Positions 11,501 to 19,873 of a DNA stretch of 64,000 nt are shown here, piece after piece. A model generated the notes under the pieces. It saw nothing but the letters and a program-made list of their open reading frames with translations, made no database searches and had not been told where the DNA came from. The stretch's first letter is position 1. Each line of letters opens with the position of its first letter. The DNA lies in assembly GCA_026261815.1 (NCBI GenBank), contig JAMPIT010000566.1, positions 32,947,001-33,011,000 on the forward strand. The letters run 5' to 3'. This DNA comes from Monarcha castaneiventris obscurior (lineage: Eukaryota; Chordata; Aves; Passeriformes; Monarchidae). The position numbers and the translations under genes are program-made.

Positions 11501-13888
11501 TTGTTCTTGCAAAAAGGTACAACAATGAGACCCTTGAATATACTTCTAATACTGCCAACCATTCTTTGAGCTGCAATATCTAGGTTCAAGTCTCCTACAC
11601 ATGACCAATAAACACACTCTAAAAAAAACAAAAAAAACCCAGCACTTAAATTTCAGCAATTTAAGATTCATAATAGCAAAAGGCACATACTTTTACACTG
11701 AAAAACATTTGCACCAGCAGGTTCAGATCCTTCCCAGCACTAGATCAGACAACAACAAATCTTAGCAGAGATCCTCTAGAGATGCTCAAGAGGAATTGGG
11801 AGCACCTTTTGCAATTTCACAACCACAGAGTTCCTTCTGGTATGTTTCTCTTTTAGCCACCACCTTTTCAGCTACAAAAAGTCACCCTTTACAAAGAAAT
11901 CATACTAGTTGGTACTCATCATCTTTAACTATGGTCCAATGATGGGAACAAGTCCCACAAACCTAAGAGCTGTTAGTGTTACCAGATACAGAAATGTAAA
12001 CTATCCTCTGTTATACCTAGTCCTTCTGGTGATGTTTTAGTCAAAAAAAAAGTTGAGATGTTCATTAGCTTGGTACAAGCTCATCTTCAGCAGTTTCATA
12101 AGCTCTCTGTGCCAGATTGGTCTGCAGAGAGTGAAATAAACTACTGCAGTCAGCTGTGCACACCAGCAGTCCAGCAGACAGACTGCAGTATTTAGACCAT
12201 TTTTAGCCAGACATAGAAATCTCCCAGCAAATTTCTTCATTCTGCTTGACCATGGGTCCCACAACACACCACTGAGATGCAAGAACGCCACAAAGTTCAG
12301 CAACTCCAACAGTCCTACCCAAATTTCCAGCAGCTCCCTAGACACAACAGGACATGGCAAGTAGTTACTAACAGCAACAAACAGGGAGGGAAAGCAGCTC
12401 TGTGGAATCATCCCCGGAACAGCTACTGCTGTTCAAGACTAAGTAAGGAAGGAAACAGACTGGCCTACTCATGCCTCATTTTTCTGATTTAGTCCCACGA
12501 ATGCCCAGCTGAAAAAGCACTTGCAGGCATTACCACTGAAGGAAGCGTAGAATGTGTTTGAGCAAGCTTGTCTACATACATGTTCAAGAAGTTTTGTGAG
12601 GAAATCAAGAGGGAGAAGAAATAGTCTATGCTATCAGCACAGCCTCATGCATTGTTTCTCCTCTTTCCTCCTCATGTTGAAGAACTACACGCATTAGACA
12701 GACCAGCAACACCCACACACACATATTTACACAAACCAACGACAGGAGCACTTAAAACATCTAAACATATTTGATACTACCCATTTTTTTATCCTGGAAA
12801 AGACTTGCAAACTCCTCATTTCTGGTCCAGTTCTTTCTGTCCTATCTAAAGGGAATACAACAATATTTACTGTAGGGCACAAATTATCTACCATCTCCTC
12901 GAGAAAACAAGAATGCATAAACCTTCTCAAGTTTACAACTAGCTAGGGAAGAGAGATAACTCAAGGCTTTGTAGCACCACCTTTAGCTGGGAGATGCAGC
13001 CTACCACATCAGGAGGAGGATTACTGTGACGTCTGGAGAAAAATTATGTTCGCACCATTCCGTTGTGATATGTTCTAAAGATCAGAAAAAGCTAAAAAAT
13101 TATTGCTAAATACTCCTAGAAGGGTTAGGGAGCAACTAAAAAATGAAATTATTGCAAAAAAAATTATACAGTACTTCCACCAAATGAAAGCTAGTCATGA
13201 TTTCTTTAATTATGAAAAATCCCTTTCTGTACTTACATCAAAAAAACACCCAAAAAACAAACCAGGTACTTTGAAAAATTATTTCCTTATTTCTATGAGC
13301 CTTTAAAAGCAAGTTACATTTTCAGGTGATTTATGAAGCTGCTACTTGACTAAGTATTTGCAACATTTTTATCACTTATTAAATCTGAAATGTGTACAAA
13401 TATGAAGCATGTAGGTACTATGTGAACCTCAACAGAGTACCAAGAAGAGCTGCCACTCCTTATGAAAGTAGGAGGAAAGCTCATTTCTTTTCTTCAGTAC
13501 ATTTCTAAATGCATGAGTGATTTTCCACACATGAATGATTCCTGCTTGGTTATCAAATTAGATTCAAGCGAAAAGTCAGTCTTCTCTGTAACCAGCAGAG
13601 GGAAGGAAAACAAAACCCAACAAAACAAAAACAACCTTCATTATTTTCTTGCTACTTAATACACCATTTGTAATGTATGGCAATTACGAGGTTAGTGAGA
13701 CAGAACCACCTTTTGTAGACAATCTTCAGGTCTCTCCATTCCAGGAAGCTGCACATTTTCGGTTTGCGGGCTAATACTGTTTGAACAAGTTCCCTTGTGA
13801 TTTTCTTCTTTTCTTTGTCAGATAATGGGACATACCACTTCTGGAGTCTCAGTTTCCCCTGGCGACTAAAAAGCAACATAAACTGCAT
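5401..13888 (-). CDS. AP1S2: AP1S2, AP-1 clathrin adaptor complex sigma-1B subunit (joined CDS, partial: last exon not found)
   Basis: Minus-strand gene. The visible coding exons are 13888-13710, 6555-6447 and 5538-5401, which splice in frame to 142 residues. AP1S2 is the small (sigma) subunit of heterotetrameric AP-1, which selects cargo for clathrin-coated vesicles between trans-Golgi network and endosomes. With gamma-adaptin, sigma-1 forms the binding site for acidic dileucine sorting signals. The protein is one clathrin-adaptor small-chain (longin-fold) domain over its whole length. It is AP1S2 rather than AP1S1 or AP1S3 because it starts [11 protein letters not shown], has the segment [11 protein letters not shown], and has [13 protein letters not shown] near the C-terminus. 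The family length is 157 residues, so about 15 C-terminal residues are missing. They would be encoded by a short terminal exon that I could not find between 1 and 5400 and that probably lies left of the window. No frameshift or stop is present. In humans the orthologue is on Xp22.2 and is linked to X-linked intellectual disability. Confidence 0.96.
5539..6446 (-). other. AP1S2 intron 3
   Basis: 908-nt GT-AG intron (donor GTGAGT, acceptor ttccttttag) between two firmly identified exons. I see no other gene, repeat or structured element in it. Confidence 0.95.
6447..6555 (-). CDS. AP1S2: AP1S2 coding exon 3
   Basis: 109 nt. The exon is preceded by the acceptor ttgttattacag and its first base completes Arg60. 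It then encodes 36 residues, [17 protein letters not shown] onward to [13 protein letters not shown]. This is the most conserved block of the sigma small-chain family. It ends at GGCAGT followed by a consensus donor GTGAGT (GT = complement of 6445-6446). The intron is phase 0. A naive translation reads two residues on (V, S) and hits a stop in the donor, confirming that this is an exon boundary. Confidence 0.97.
6556..13709 (-). other. AP1S2 intron 2
   Basis: 7154-nt intron between exons 2 and 3. It is AT-rich with no clear CR1 copy and no other exon I can defend. It includes an 18-nt T run on the plus strand at 8687-8704. Translated frames in it are short and unlike known proteins. Confidence 0.93.
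8687..8704. repeat. Poly(T) run (18 nt), AP1S2 intron 2
   Basis: Uninterrupted homopolymer preceded by tttttg. No target-site duplication or retrotransposed body is evident beside it, so I call it a simple repeat. Confidence 0.85.
13710..13888 (-). CDS. AP1S2: AP1S2 coding exon 2 (first coding exon)
   Basis: 179 nt encoding residues 1-59 plus two bases of codon 60. The start codon ATG (complement of 13886-13888) is the first triplet after the acceptor: a pyrimidine-rich tract followed by ttcaacag. The 5' UTR must therefore come from an upstream exon. The reading frame stays open upstream into the intron, but that stretch is the polypyrimidine tract and is not coding. The peptide starts [19 protein letters not shown] and ends with the sigma-family block [13 protein letters not shown]. 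The donor is AAAAG|GTGGTT (GT = complement of 13708-13709), a weaker than usual site because +3/+4 are GG. The arginine codon 60 is split AG|A and completed by the next exon, so the intron is phase 2. Confidence 0.97.
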
Positions 13889-14871
13889 CTGTTGAATTGG
13901 AAGGAGGGGGAAAAAAAAGAAAAGCATTAATCTCAGTCTCCGAGTTTCGAAAAGGTCTCTCTGAGAAAAACCAAACAGGAAGAAAGACGGACATCCAAAA
14001 CCCTAACTACATTATCTATTTCTATAGCACTGGCAGATGTTACACAAGATTTGGAAGTAGCAATAATACAAAGGATTCTGCTGAGCAAGGTCAGCCGAGC
14101 CAAAGGCAGAAGAAAGCGCACACAAGTTTCAGAAAGGGGTGTCAGAACCATCGGCTGGCGAGTGAATATACCCCAATTTCAGACCAGCCACGTCCAGCAC
14201 TAGTATGATTTCCTTTGCGTTTTCTACCCAAAATGACAGAAAAACAGCACAGCAGATTCTTCCAGTACCCAACCTCGTCTACAATTCACCGGATTAAAGC
14301 CTTACAGGAGCAATTTGCACTTAAAATCTTTCTGAAAAGCCTCGGAATACTTTAAAAGACATCAAACCTCCCAGCGGAGCGTCCTACGGCACAGAAAAGC
14401 CCAGTCTTTTCCCACGTTACACAAAAGGAGAGATTAAGCGCTTTCCCTGCGGTCCTATGTTCCAGGTCTCGCTTCCTCTAAAGGAGTGATGTTGCAATTA
14501 TATTTTAAGAGGAACTTGCCGGGCTCTGTTTTTCAGCAGCTGTAACATTAAATGAAACGGCTCGGGCTTTTTTTTTTCTTTTGCCTTTTTGCTCGAAGTT
14601 GTATCGGGCTGGGGAAGTTTCCCAGGCAATACGACAGACATGAAATACGATGCGAAAGCCCAGCCGGGTCCCGGGTGACAAGCGCGACCAGCGCCAGCCG
14701 CGCCGAGCGGCGGCCGCGCCCGCAGCAGCCCCGCGGTGCCGGGGCGGGGGCAGAGCCCCGCAGCCCCCGCAGCCCCCCAGCACCCGCCTCGCCTCCCCGC
14801 CGGCCGCAGCACCGCCCCGGCTCCCCGTCGCCGAGCGGGAGGCGAGCCCGGCTCCGCGCGGCTGTGCTCAC
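13889..14871 (-). other. AP1S2 intron 1 (predicted)
   Basis: 983 nt between the predicted exon 1 donor GTGAGCA and the exon 2 acceptor. Its upstream 230 nt are part of the CpG island and the rest is AT-richer. No additional exon is supported. Confidence 0.6.
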
Positions 14872-15100
14872 CGTGCGCGGGGGACGGCGGAGCCGAGGCG
14901 GAGGAGGAGAAGGAGGCACCTCAGCCCAGAGCAGCACCCCCGGAGCTGCCGCCGCGGCCGCCGGGCGGGACTGAGGGAGGGCTCGGGAGGGGTCGGGAGG
15001 TGCCGCCGCCGCCAGCGCGCGCGCGCCTCAACGGCCGCCCGCCTCGGGCAGGGCGGGGGCGGGGCCGGGCCGGCGGGGGCGGGGCCGAGGCGAGGGGGCG
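14872..15100 (-). other. AP1S2: Predicted AP1S2 5' non-coding exon 1 (3' boundary firm, 5' end estimated)
   Basis: Because the first ATG abuts a splice acceptor, a 5' UTR exon is required. The best donor upstream is CGCACG|GTGAGCA on the minus strand (last exon base = complement of 14872, GT = complement of 14870-14871), inside the CpG island and 983 nt from exon 2. The transcription start is only an estimate. A TATA-like GATAAAG on the minus strand (complement of 15125-15131) and a CCAAT box at 15176-15180 would fit initiation around 15090-15105. However, CpG-island promoters often start at several points. Confidence 0.6.
15047..15094 (+). other. G-quadruplex-prone GC-box cluster
   Basis: Repeated runs of three to five G separated by one to three bases on the plus strand, overlapping consecutive ggggcgg GC boxes close to the predicted start site of AP1S2. 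This is predicted from the pattern of G runs only. Confidence 0.5.
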
Positions 15101-15175
15101 GGGCCCGAGCGCCTCCGAACAAAACTTTATCAGCCGCCGCGGAGCGGGGGGGAGCGGAGCGGGCTCGGCCGCCAC

Positions 15176-15180
15176 CCAAT
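15176..15180 (+). promoter_or_regulatory. CCAAT box (NF-Y type)
   Basis: CCAAT in the context cacCCAATggg, a good NF-Y core (ATTGG on the AP1S2 strand). It lies about 50 bp upstream of the TATA-like element on the minus strand, the usual promoter-proximal spacing. Confidence 0.6.
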
Positions 15181-15228
15181 GGGAGAGCTCAGCGCACGGG
15201 CGGGGGGGAGGAGCGGAGCGGCTCCGGA

Positions 15229-15233
15229 CCAAT
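15229..15233 (+). promoter_or_regulatory. CCAAT box (NF-Y type)
   Basis: CCAAT in the context ggaCCAATgag, 53 bp from the previous box. Paired CCAAT boxes at about this spacing are common in NF-Y-dependent promoters. Confidence 0.55.
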
Positions 15234-15404
15234 GAGGGGCAGGGAAAGGCGGGGAAGGCGGGGCTGGTGCCGGCGGCGGGCGGGGCCGGAGCGACAGGCG
15301 GGGTTTGGGCGCCCTAATCCGCGTGGCCTGAATTGCGATAGGGCGACGGCTGCAGCGGCAGCAGCCAACCAGGCGGCGCGCCGCAGATAGCGGTCCGCCA
15401 GCAG

Positions 15405-15409
15405 CCAAT
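15405..15409 (+). promoter_or_regulatory. CCAAT box adjacent to a GC box
   Basis: CCAATgggcggg: an NF-Y core touching a GC box. A related gcagCCAACcagg sits about 40 bp away at 15364. Confidence 0.55.
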
Positions 15410-15437
15410 GGGCGGGCGCGGCACGGGGCCGGGGAAA

Positions 15438-15445
15438 TGACATCA
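15438..15445. promoter_or_regulatory. CRE/AP-1-like site TGACATCA
   Basis: TGACATCA differs by one base from the palindromic cAMP-response element TGACGTCA. A degenerate CCAAT-like gTCAATca follows at once (15447-15451). This is motif-level evidence only. Confidence 0.35.
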
Positions 15446-15518
15446 GTCAATCAGGCGCCCGGAGACTGAGGCTCCTCCCCCGGCCCCCAGCCGGGGGTAA
15501 GGGAGGGGCGGCCGGGCC

Positions 15519-15528
15519 GCGCATGCGC
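15519..15528. promoter_or_regulatory. NRF1 palindrome GCGCATGCGC
   Basis: A perfect 10-bp match to the NRF1 core palindrome inside the CpG island. NRF1 sites of this form are typical of CpG-island promoters of widely expressed genes. Confidence 0.6.
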
Positions 15529-15548
15529 CGCGCTGTGTTTGCTTCCAG

Positions 15549-15554
15549 CACGTG
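15549..15554. promoter_or_regulatory. E-box CACGTG (USF/MYC or CLEAR-like)
   Basis: CACGTG in the context agCACGTGcg at the distal edge of the island. Canonical E-boxes near trafficking genes can be bound by USF, MYC/MAX or MiT/TFE factors. Which of these applies cannot be told from the motif. Confidence 0.4.
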
Positions 15555-15561
15555 CGCGCCC

Positions 15562-15620
15562 GGGGGGCGGGGAGGGAGGGAGGGGGGCGGGGGCTGAGGG
15601 GGCGCGCGCGGGGTGGGGGC
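15562..15620 (+). other. G-quadruplex-prone G-run tract upstream of AP1S2
   Basis: More than eight G runs of three or more, mostly with one-base loops (cgggg, aggg, aggg and so on), on the plus strand. The tract sits between the E-box and the minisatellite at the island edge. Confidence 0.55.
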
Positions 15621-15637
15621 GCTGCCTGTGCGGGAAC

Positions 15638-15909
15638 GCGCTTGTGAGGCGATGGTCCCTGTGAGGGGACCGACCCTGTGAGGGGATCATCCCTCTGAGG
15701 GGACTGGGTCTGTGCAGAGGTTGTCCGTGTGAGTGGATGGACCCTGTGAGGGGATCATCCCTCTGAGGGGACTGGGTCTGTGCAGAGGTTGTCCCTGTGA
15801 GGGGACGGACCCTGTGAGGGGATCATCCCTCTGAGGGGACTGGGTCTGTGCAGAGGTTGTCCCTGTGAGGGGACCGACCCTGTGACGGGATTGTCCCTGC
15901 GAGGGGGAG
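15638..15909 (+). repeat. Minisatellite of 17-bp monomers in a 68-bp higher-order repeat
   Basis: Sixteen consecutive 17-bp monomers resembling gtccctgtgaggggacc, with a possible more degenerate one before them at 15621. From 15672, four distinct monomer types recur in fixed order, giving a 68-bp tetramer. The three copies are 15672-15739, 15740-15807 and 15808-15875. The second and third differ only at the last base, and the first differs from them at a few positions in its last monomer. Monomer divergence inside the tetramer exceeds divergence between tetramers, so the tetramer was amplified after the monomers diverged. The array begins where the CpG island ends. Confidence 0.93.
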
Positions 15910-17382
15910 TTTTTCCCCTAAAGTCACCTTGATGGCGAGCTGCAATTAGATTGGCAGGACCAGCTGCCGACAGACTTAGCGGTGTTTTGTTTCACTAATG
16001 CTCGGTTTTAAAATTACCATTCACGTATATCTGCAGAGGCTTTGCGTGCTGAAACAGCTCGGTTTGGGGGTTTGGTTGGTTGGCTGGTTTTGGTTTTGTT
16101 GTGGATTGGTTTGGTGTTAAAATTCTCATGGAGGAGGGCTGGAAACACATAGCGAGGTGTTGAAAGAAACAGAGCAGTGTCACTGCAAGCCGAAGTCGGA
16201 GCACCTTATTATAAAAAAATGTTTCAAACACCTAAAGCTCTCGGCATCGTCAGTGCTCACCATCACCCCCCAGTACTAAATGAACATCAAAGCTGACCTG
16301 ACCGGGCTGATCCGATAATGGTGTGACAGTGACCGACAGAACCCGGGAAAGGGTCGTGCTCCCGCCGCAGCTTTCCGTCAGGAGCAGCTCATAGCGCCTC
16401 AGGATGTCTCACGCTTTTATTACTTTCTATTATTGACACTTTAAATAAGCGCCCATTCTTCTGGCTACGAAACGGCTATGGCAGCAGAAACCGGCGCTGG
16501 AAATGCTTTTGTGTAAAAATGTGCATAGTCTGAAAGGAAAGCCAATTTTCTGGCATTTCAAGGAATGCTACAGTCAATTGTACTCGAGGAAAACTGCAGA
16601 TATATTCCTGATTTTATAGAAGAGGTTATAACTGTAAGAGTAAAGTGGCATGAGGACAAGGAGGCGTTTGTGAAACCGAGCTGAATGGATAAGGCAATTG
16701 CAGTATTAGAGGTCATGTAGAAAATGAGAACTGCTGTTGTAGGGGCTTGTTCCTGTCACATTTAATGTTCGCTGAGCACCTGTCCCGTTCTCGTGTTAAC
16801 CTGCCTTTCATCGGGCACAGGAACAGTTGTGCCTGGGTCTGTTACCTCAGAGACTCTGCCCTTACACCAGGGTGTTACTTTGTCCTCAGTAGTTGCCACA
16901 CTTTGCGGTTCTGCTTGTTTCCTGTGAGGTTATTCCATGGTCTAAAATACCCTGTTTTTCAGAAAACTTTTATAAACAATCTCTTTCCTAATCTGCATTT
17001 CGCTCATCTTTGCTTTCAGCATCATATATTCTGTGATTCTATGAGTGCATGCACACTTCGGGGGCTTTGAGACGTTTCAAATCATAATTTAAGCCAGCAA
17101 CCAACTTTTATTTCTCTTCATCTGTGCAACTTCTAGTTTATTAGCATCGTTATGGTAATGGGAGCTCCAAAATGAATTTCTGAAGAAGTCACACCAGACC
17201 TGTGTTATGATTTGTCACTTCCCAACTCAGTGAAATATTTCTGCATATGGATCAAACCACACATTTTTAAAACACATAGTTGATTGAAATTAGATGAACT
17301 ACCCAAATGGTTCAAGAAATCTCTGTGTTCTGGTGGCATAAAGTCTCGAAGCTTTGGTGATTCTTTTTTTCTCTTTTCGGTC

Positions 17383-17385
<3 letters not shown>

Positions 17386-17422
<37 letters not shown>
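17386..17422. repeat. (TA)n microsatellite
   Basis: Alternating TA dinucleotides for about 37 bp with a single G interruption. It gives rise to a spurious tyrosine-isoleucine repeat frame. Confidence 0.95.
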
Positions 17423-18424
17423 TTGCCAGATTTTACTGCTCATTTACAGTGTGTGATCTCATACAGTTATACAAGGGCAATTGTTCCACTACTTTTCTCC
17501 CTTCTCTCTTTTACTTGGCTGGATTTCTTCTGACAGTAACCTGGAGTTTCTTCATTAAATTTCCTGAGCAGAATCACTCTGCTATGTGCAGTTTCCGGTG
17601 GTGCAATGAGGCATGTGAGACCAGTGCTACATCAGGTGTGGTGGAAACTGTAGCCAGGTCCAGCTTGGAAGAAGCTTTCTGTCTTCCACAGCCTGTCCTG
17701 CCTCCTCATTCCTGTTTCAGACAGAGTATGCAATGTTCTCAAGCCTGCCAGGATTGCCACTCACGTGATCATTCCTTAGCTCATTTCTCTCAAAATGACC
17801 CTGCTTGTTTAATAAGTTTAAGGTGTGATTCCATGTCAGTTTTGGATGATCTACATACCGACTTCTCCCACCCTCTCCTTCCATTCCCACCTCCCTGATC
17901 CCATTCCTTTTCCTATGCTGGCACTTTGCTATGTCTCGTATTGCCAAGAAGGCTGGTCTTGGTGTACAGGTGCCTGAGGGAGTTGGCTTCAGGGCTGAGC
18001 ACCTGTCGGGAGGCAGTGACAGAGGTAATGCTGCCCCTTCTCTTAGTGCTGTTTCTTTCAGGAACTTCAGAAGAGTTGCTGTTCGCATTTTTTTTTTTCA
18101 GTGTTGCGATTTGCACTAATTGTCCCTCTTAATACCAACTCCATCATTTGTTCCTGTATGAAATTATCCTGTCACTTACCCATTGAAGTAGCAATATACT
18201 GAACTAGCAGTAGTTATTAAATTGATAGGGATATATATGGTGCTTACAACAATAATATGTCTTTGAATATTCCACAAACCAGTGACAGTGCAAATGTCAA
18301 TGCAGTCTAATTTTAGACATGACACAGTGAGTCTTCTGTTCATTAGCTTTTGTTCATTGTCTTATGTCCAGCTTGATGATAATCCCCTGATTTATTTTGG
18401 ATGGTTATGGTTTTTTTTAGCTGC

Positions 18425-18464
18425 TATAGTTGTAGAATCCTTTGTATAGTTGCAGAACCCTTTG
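18425..18464 (+). repeat. 20-bp tandem duplication, two copies
   Basis: Two adjacent 20-bp units starting tatagttg and ending cctttg, differing at two positions (t/c in both). Confidence 0.9.
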
Positions 18465-19841
18465 TATTGCATTTTAGATGTAATGCAAGTCTTTGGGGGA
18501 TATGTTCATTGACCATAAGAAATTTGGGGTTCTCAGCCAAGAGTTTGCTTTGTAAGTTATTTCCAGCATGACTTGAGACACAGAAGAGAACTGCCTGGAG
18601 CTGGGGGCAGGAGCAGGAAGGAAGCTTACATCAAACAAGATTAAATTTGCTTGGGTTTGACTGGTATGGTTTATGTCAATTTTGGTGGTTTTGTTTGTTT
18701 GTTTGCTTTTAATTAATTAGACTATAGTTGTTTTGTCTGGAATAGTGGTTCTTATAAAAAAATTAATAAGGCCAACCTCCTGGCATTTGGCACTTCATAC
18801 ATGTTGTTATTGCCAAAACTGAAGCTCATAAAAGAATTTCTTGTGTTTTCTCTCTCAGCCAAAATGATGGGTAAATCAAAAGGCCTTTATAACATGAACC
18901 ATTCATTAATTCCAATGGAAAATTTGCTTACAAAATTTTAATAGCTTTTTATTCTTCACACAGTATTTAGTAAAGACAGGGTTTGCTCCTGCCTCCCTTT
19001 CAGCCATCTCAGCACCTTACAGAGGAGAACATCCTTTAAGCATACATGCTGTGTTTTTGCAGTCCTCTACTGAAGTAGGGCGTGGGTGTGTGAGTAAGAC
19101 TCATTTTACTGTTAATTTATCTTCTTGATGCCCAATATCAGACTCCATTTTCATTGACTGAATAACTGTGGAGTCGTTATGAAGGCAGTAAGAGCTGAGT
19201 TACTACCCTTGGAAGTGATTACTGCTGGATTGTTGCCTCTTAAGCCTCCAAACAGGATGTTACGTTATTATATGCAATTCCCTTCCCTGATGTGCTGTCT
19301 GAGCATTGGCCAAGCTATCAGTGTCCCACTCTGATTCATGCAGAACACTAATCCCTGTGGAACCAATGGAAGTAAATATGAGACCATAAATGACAGTTTT
19401 CATTTCTATGCTCCTTTTTTTTTTTTTGACATGAAACAATCCCTCTTGATGAAATACTATTAAGTGCAATCTAGTAGCCTGTTTACTAGATGCTATTAAA
19501 TCATCAGATCATGGCTGGTGTCCTTACCTTTCCGTCTTTTCTGTGTAGGGGTTACAGGTTTGCCTGTGGGAGTCTTCAGGACATTGGAATTCTTTTAAAC
19601 ACAGTTGGTTTCCAACAGACACATATGGCTCTCAGGAACACAGATGTCAGGTCACGTGTGTGATAGGCACAGCTCCAAAACAAGCATCATGAAGGTTCAT
19701 CCCTAAGGTTGAATTTTCAGAGCTGAAGGAATAGTTTGAAGCTGAAGTGTGGTCTTTCAGCCTGGTTAATGAGAATTACAGTCTAAACCATGCCTTACAC
19801 ATGTCCTTTGCTTTGGAAAATAAAAATATGCTTTTGTAAGT

Positions 19842-19873
19842 AAAGTATCTGAATATGAAAGTATCTGAATATG
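19842..19873 (+). repeat. 16-bp perfect tandem duplication
   Basis: aaagtatctgaatatg is present twice back to back without mismatch, so the duplication is probably recent. Confidence 0.93.

Larger units (their letters stand above)
14640..15640. promoter_or_regulatory. CpG island / AP1S2 promoter region
   Basis: About 1 kb with very high G+C and dense CpG, in sharp contrast to the AT-rich flanks. It includes runs of gcgcgcgc and repeated ggggcgg GC-boxes (SP/KLF-type sites). It covers the predicted AP1S2 first exon and extends upstream of it. Core-promoter-proximal CCAAT boxes, an NRF1 palindrome and an E-box lie within it. This is the architecture of a ubiquitously expressed vertebrate housekeeping promoter, consistent with a general trafficking gene. 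Divergent plus-strand transcription is possible, but I see no coding exon for it. Confidence 0.92.

Noticed and set aside
13889..13927. N-terminal extension of AP1S2 upstream of MQFM in the same open frame
   Set aside because: The extension translates the polypyrimidine tract (a run of phenylalanines and prolines) before a good AG acceptor. All sigma-1B proteins begin at MQFM.
14548..15450. Several long arginine/proline/alanine/glycine-rich open frames (up to 246 residues) on both strands
   Set aside because: They lie in the CpG island, where stop codons are rare because of base composition. They overlap in many frames and show no domain or splice support.
17284..17898. 204-residue plus-strand frame
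   Set aside because: It runs through a (TA)n microsatellite, has no recognisable motif, and the opposite strand is also open. It is a chance frame.
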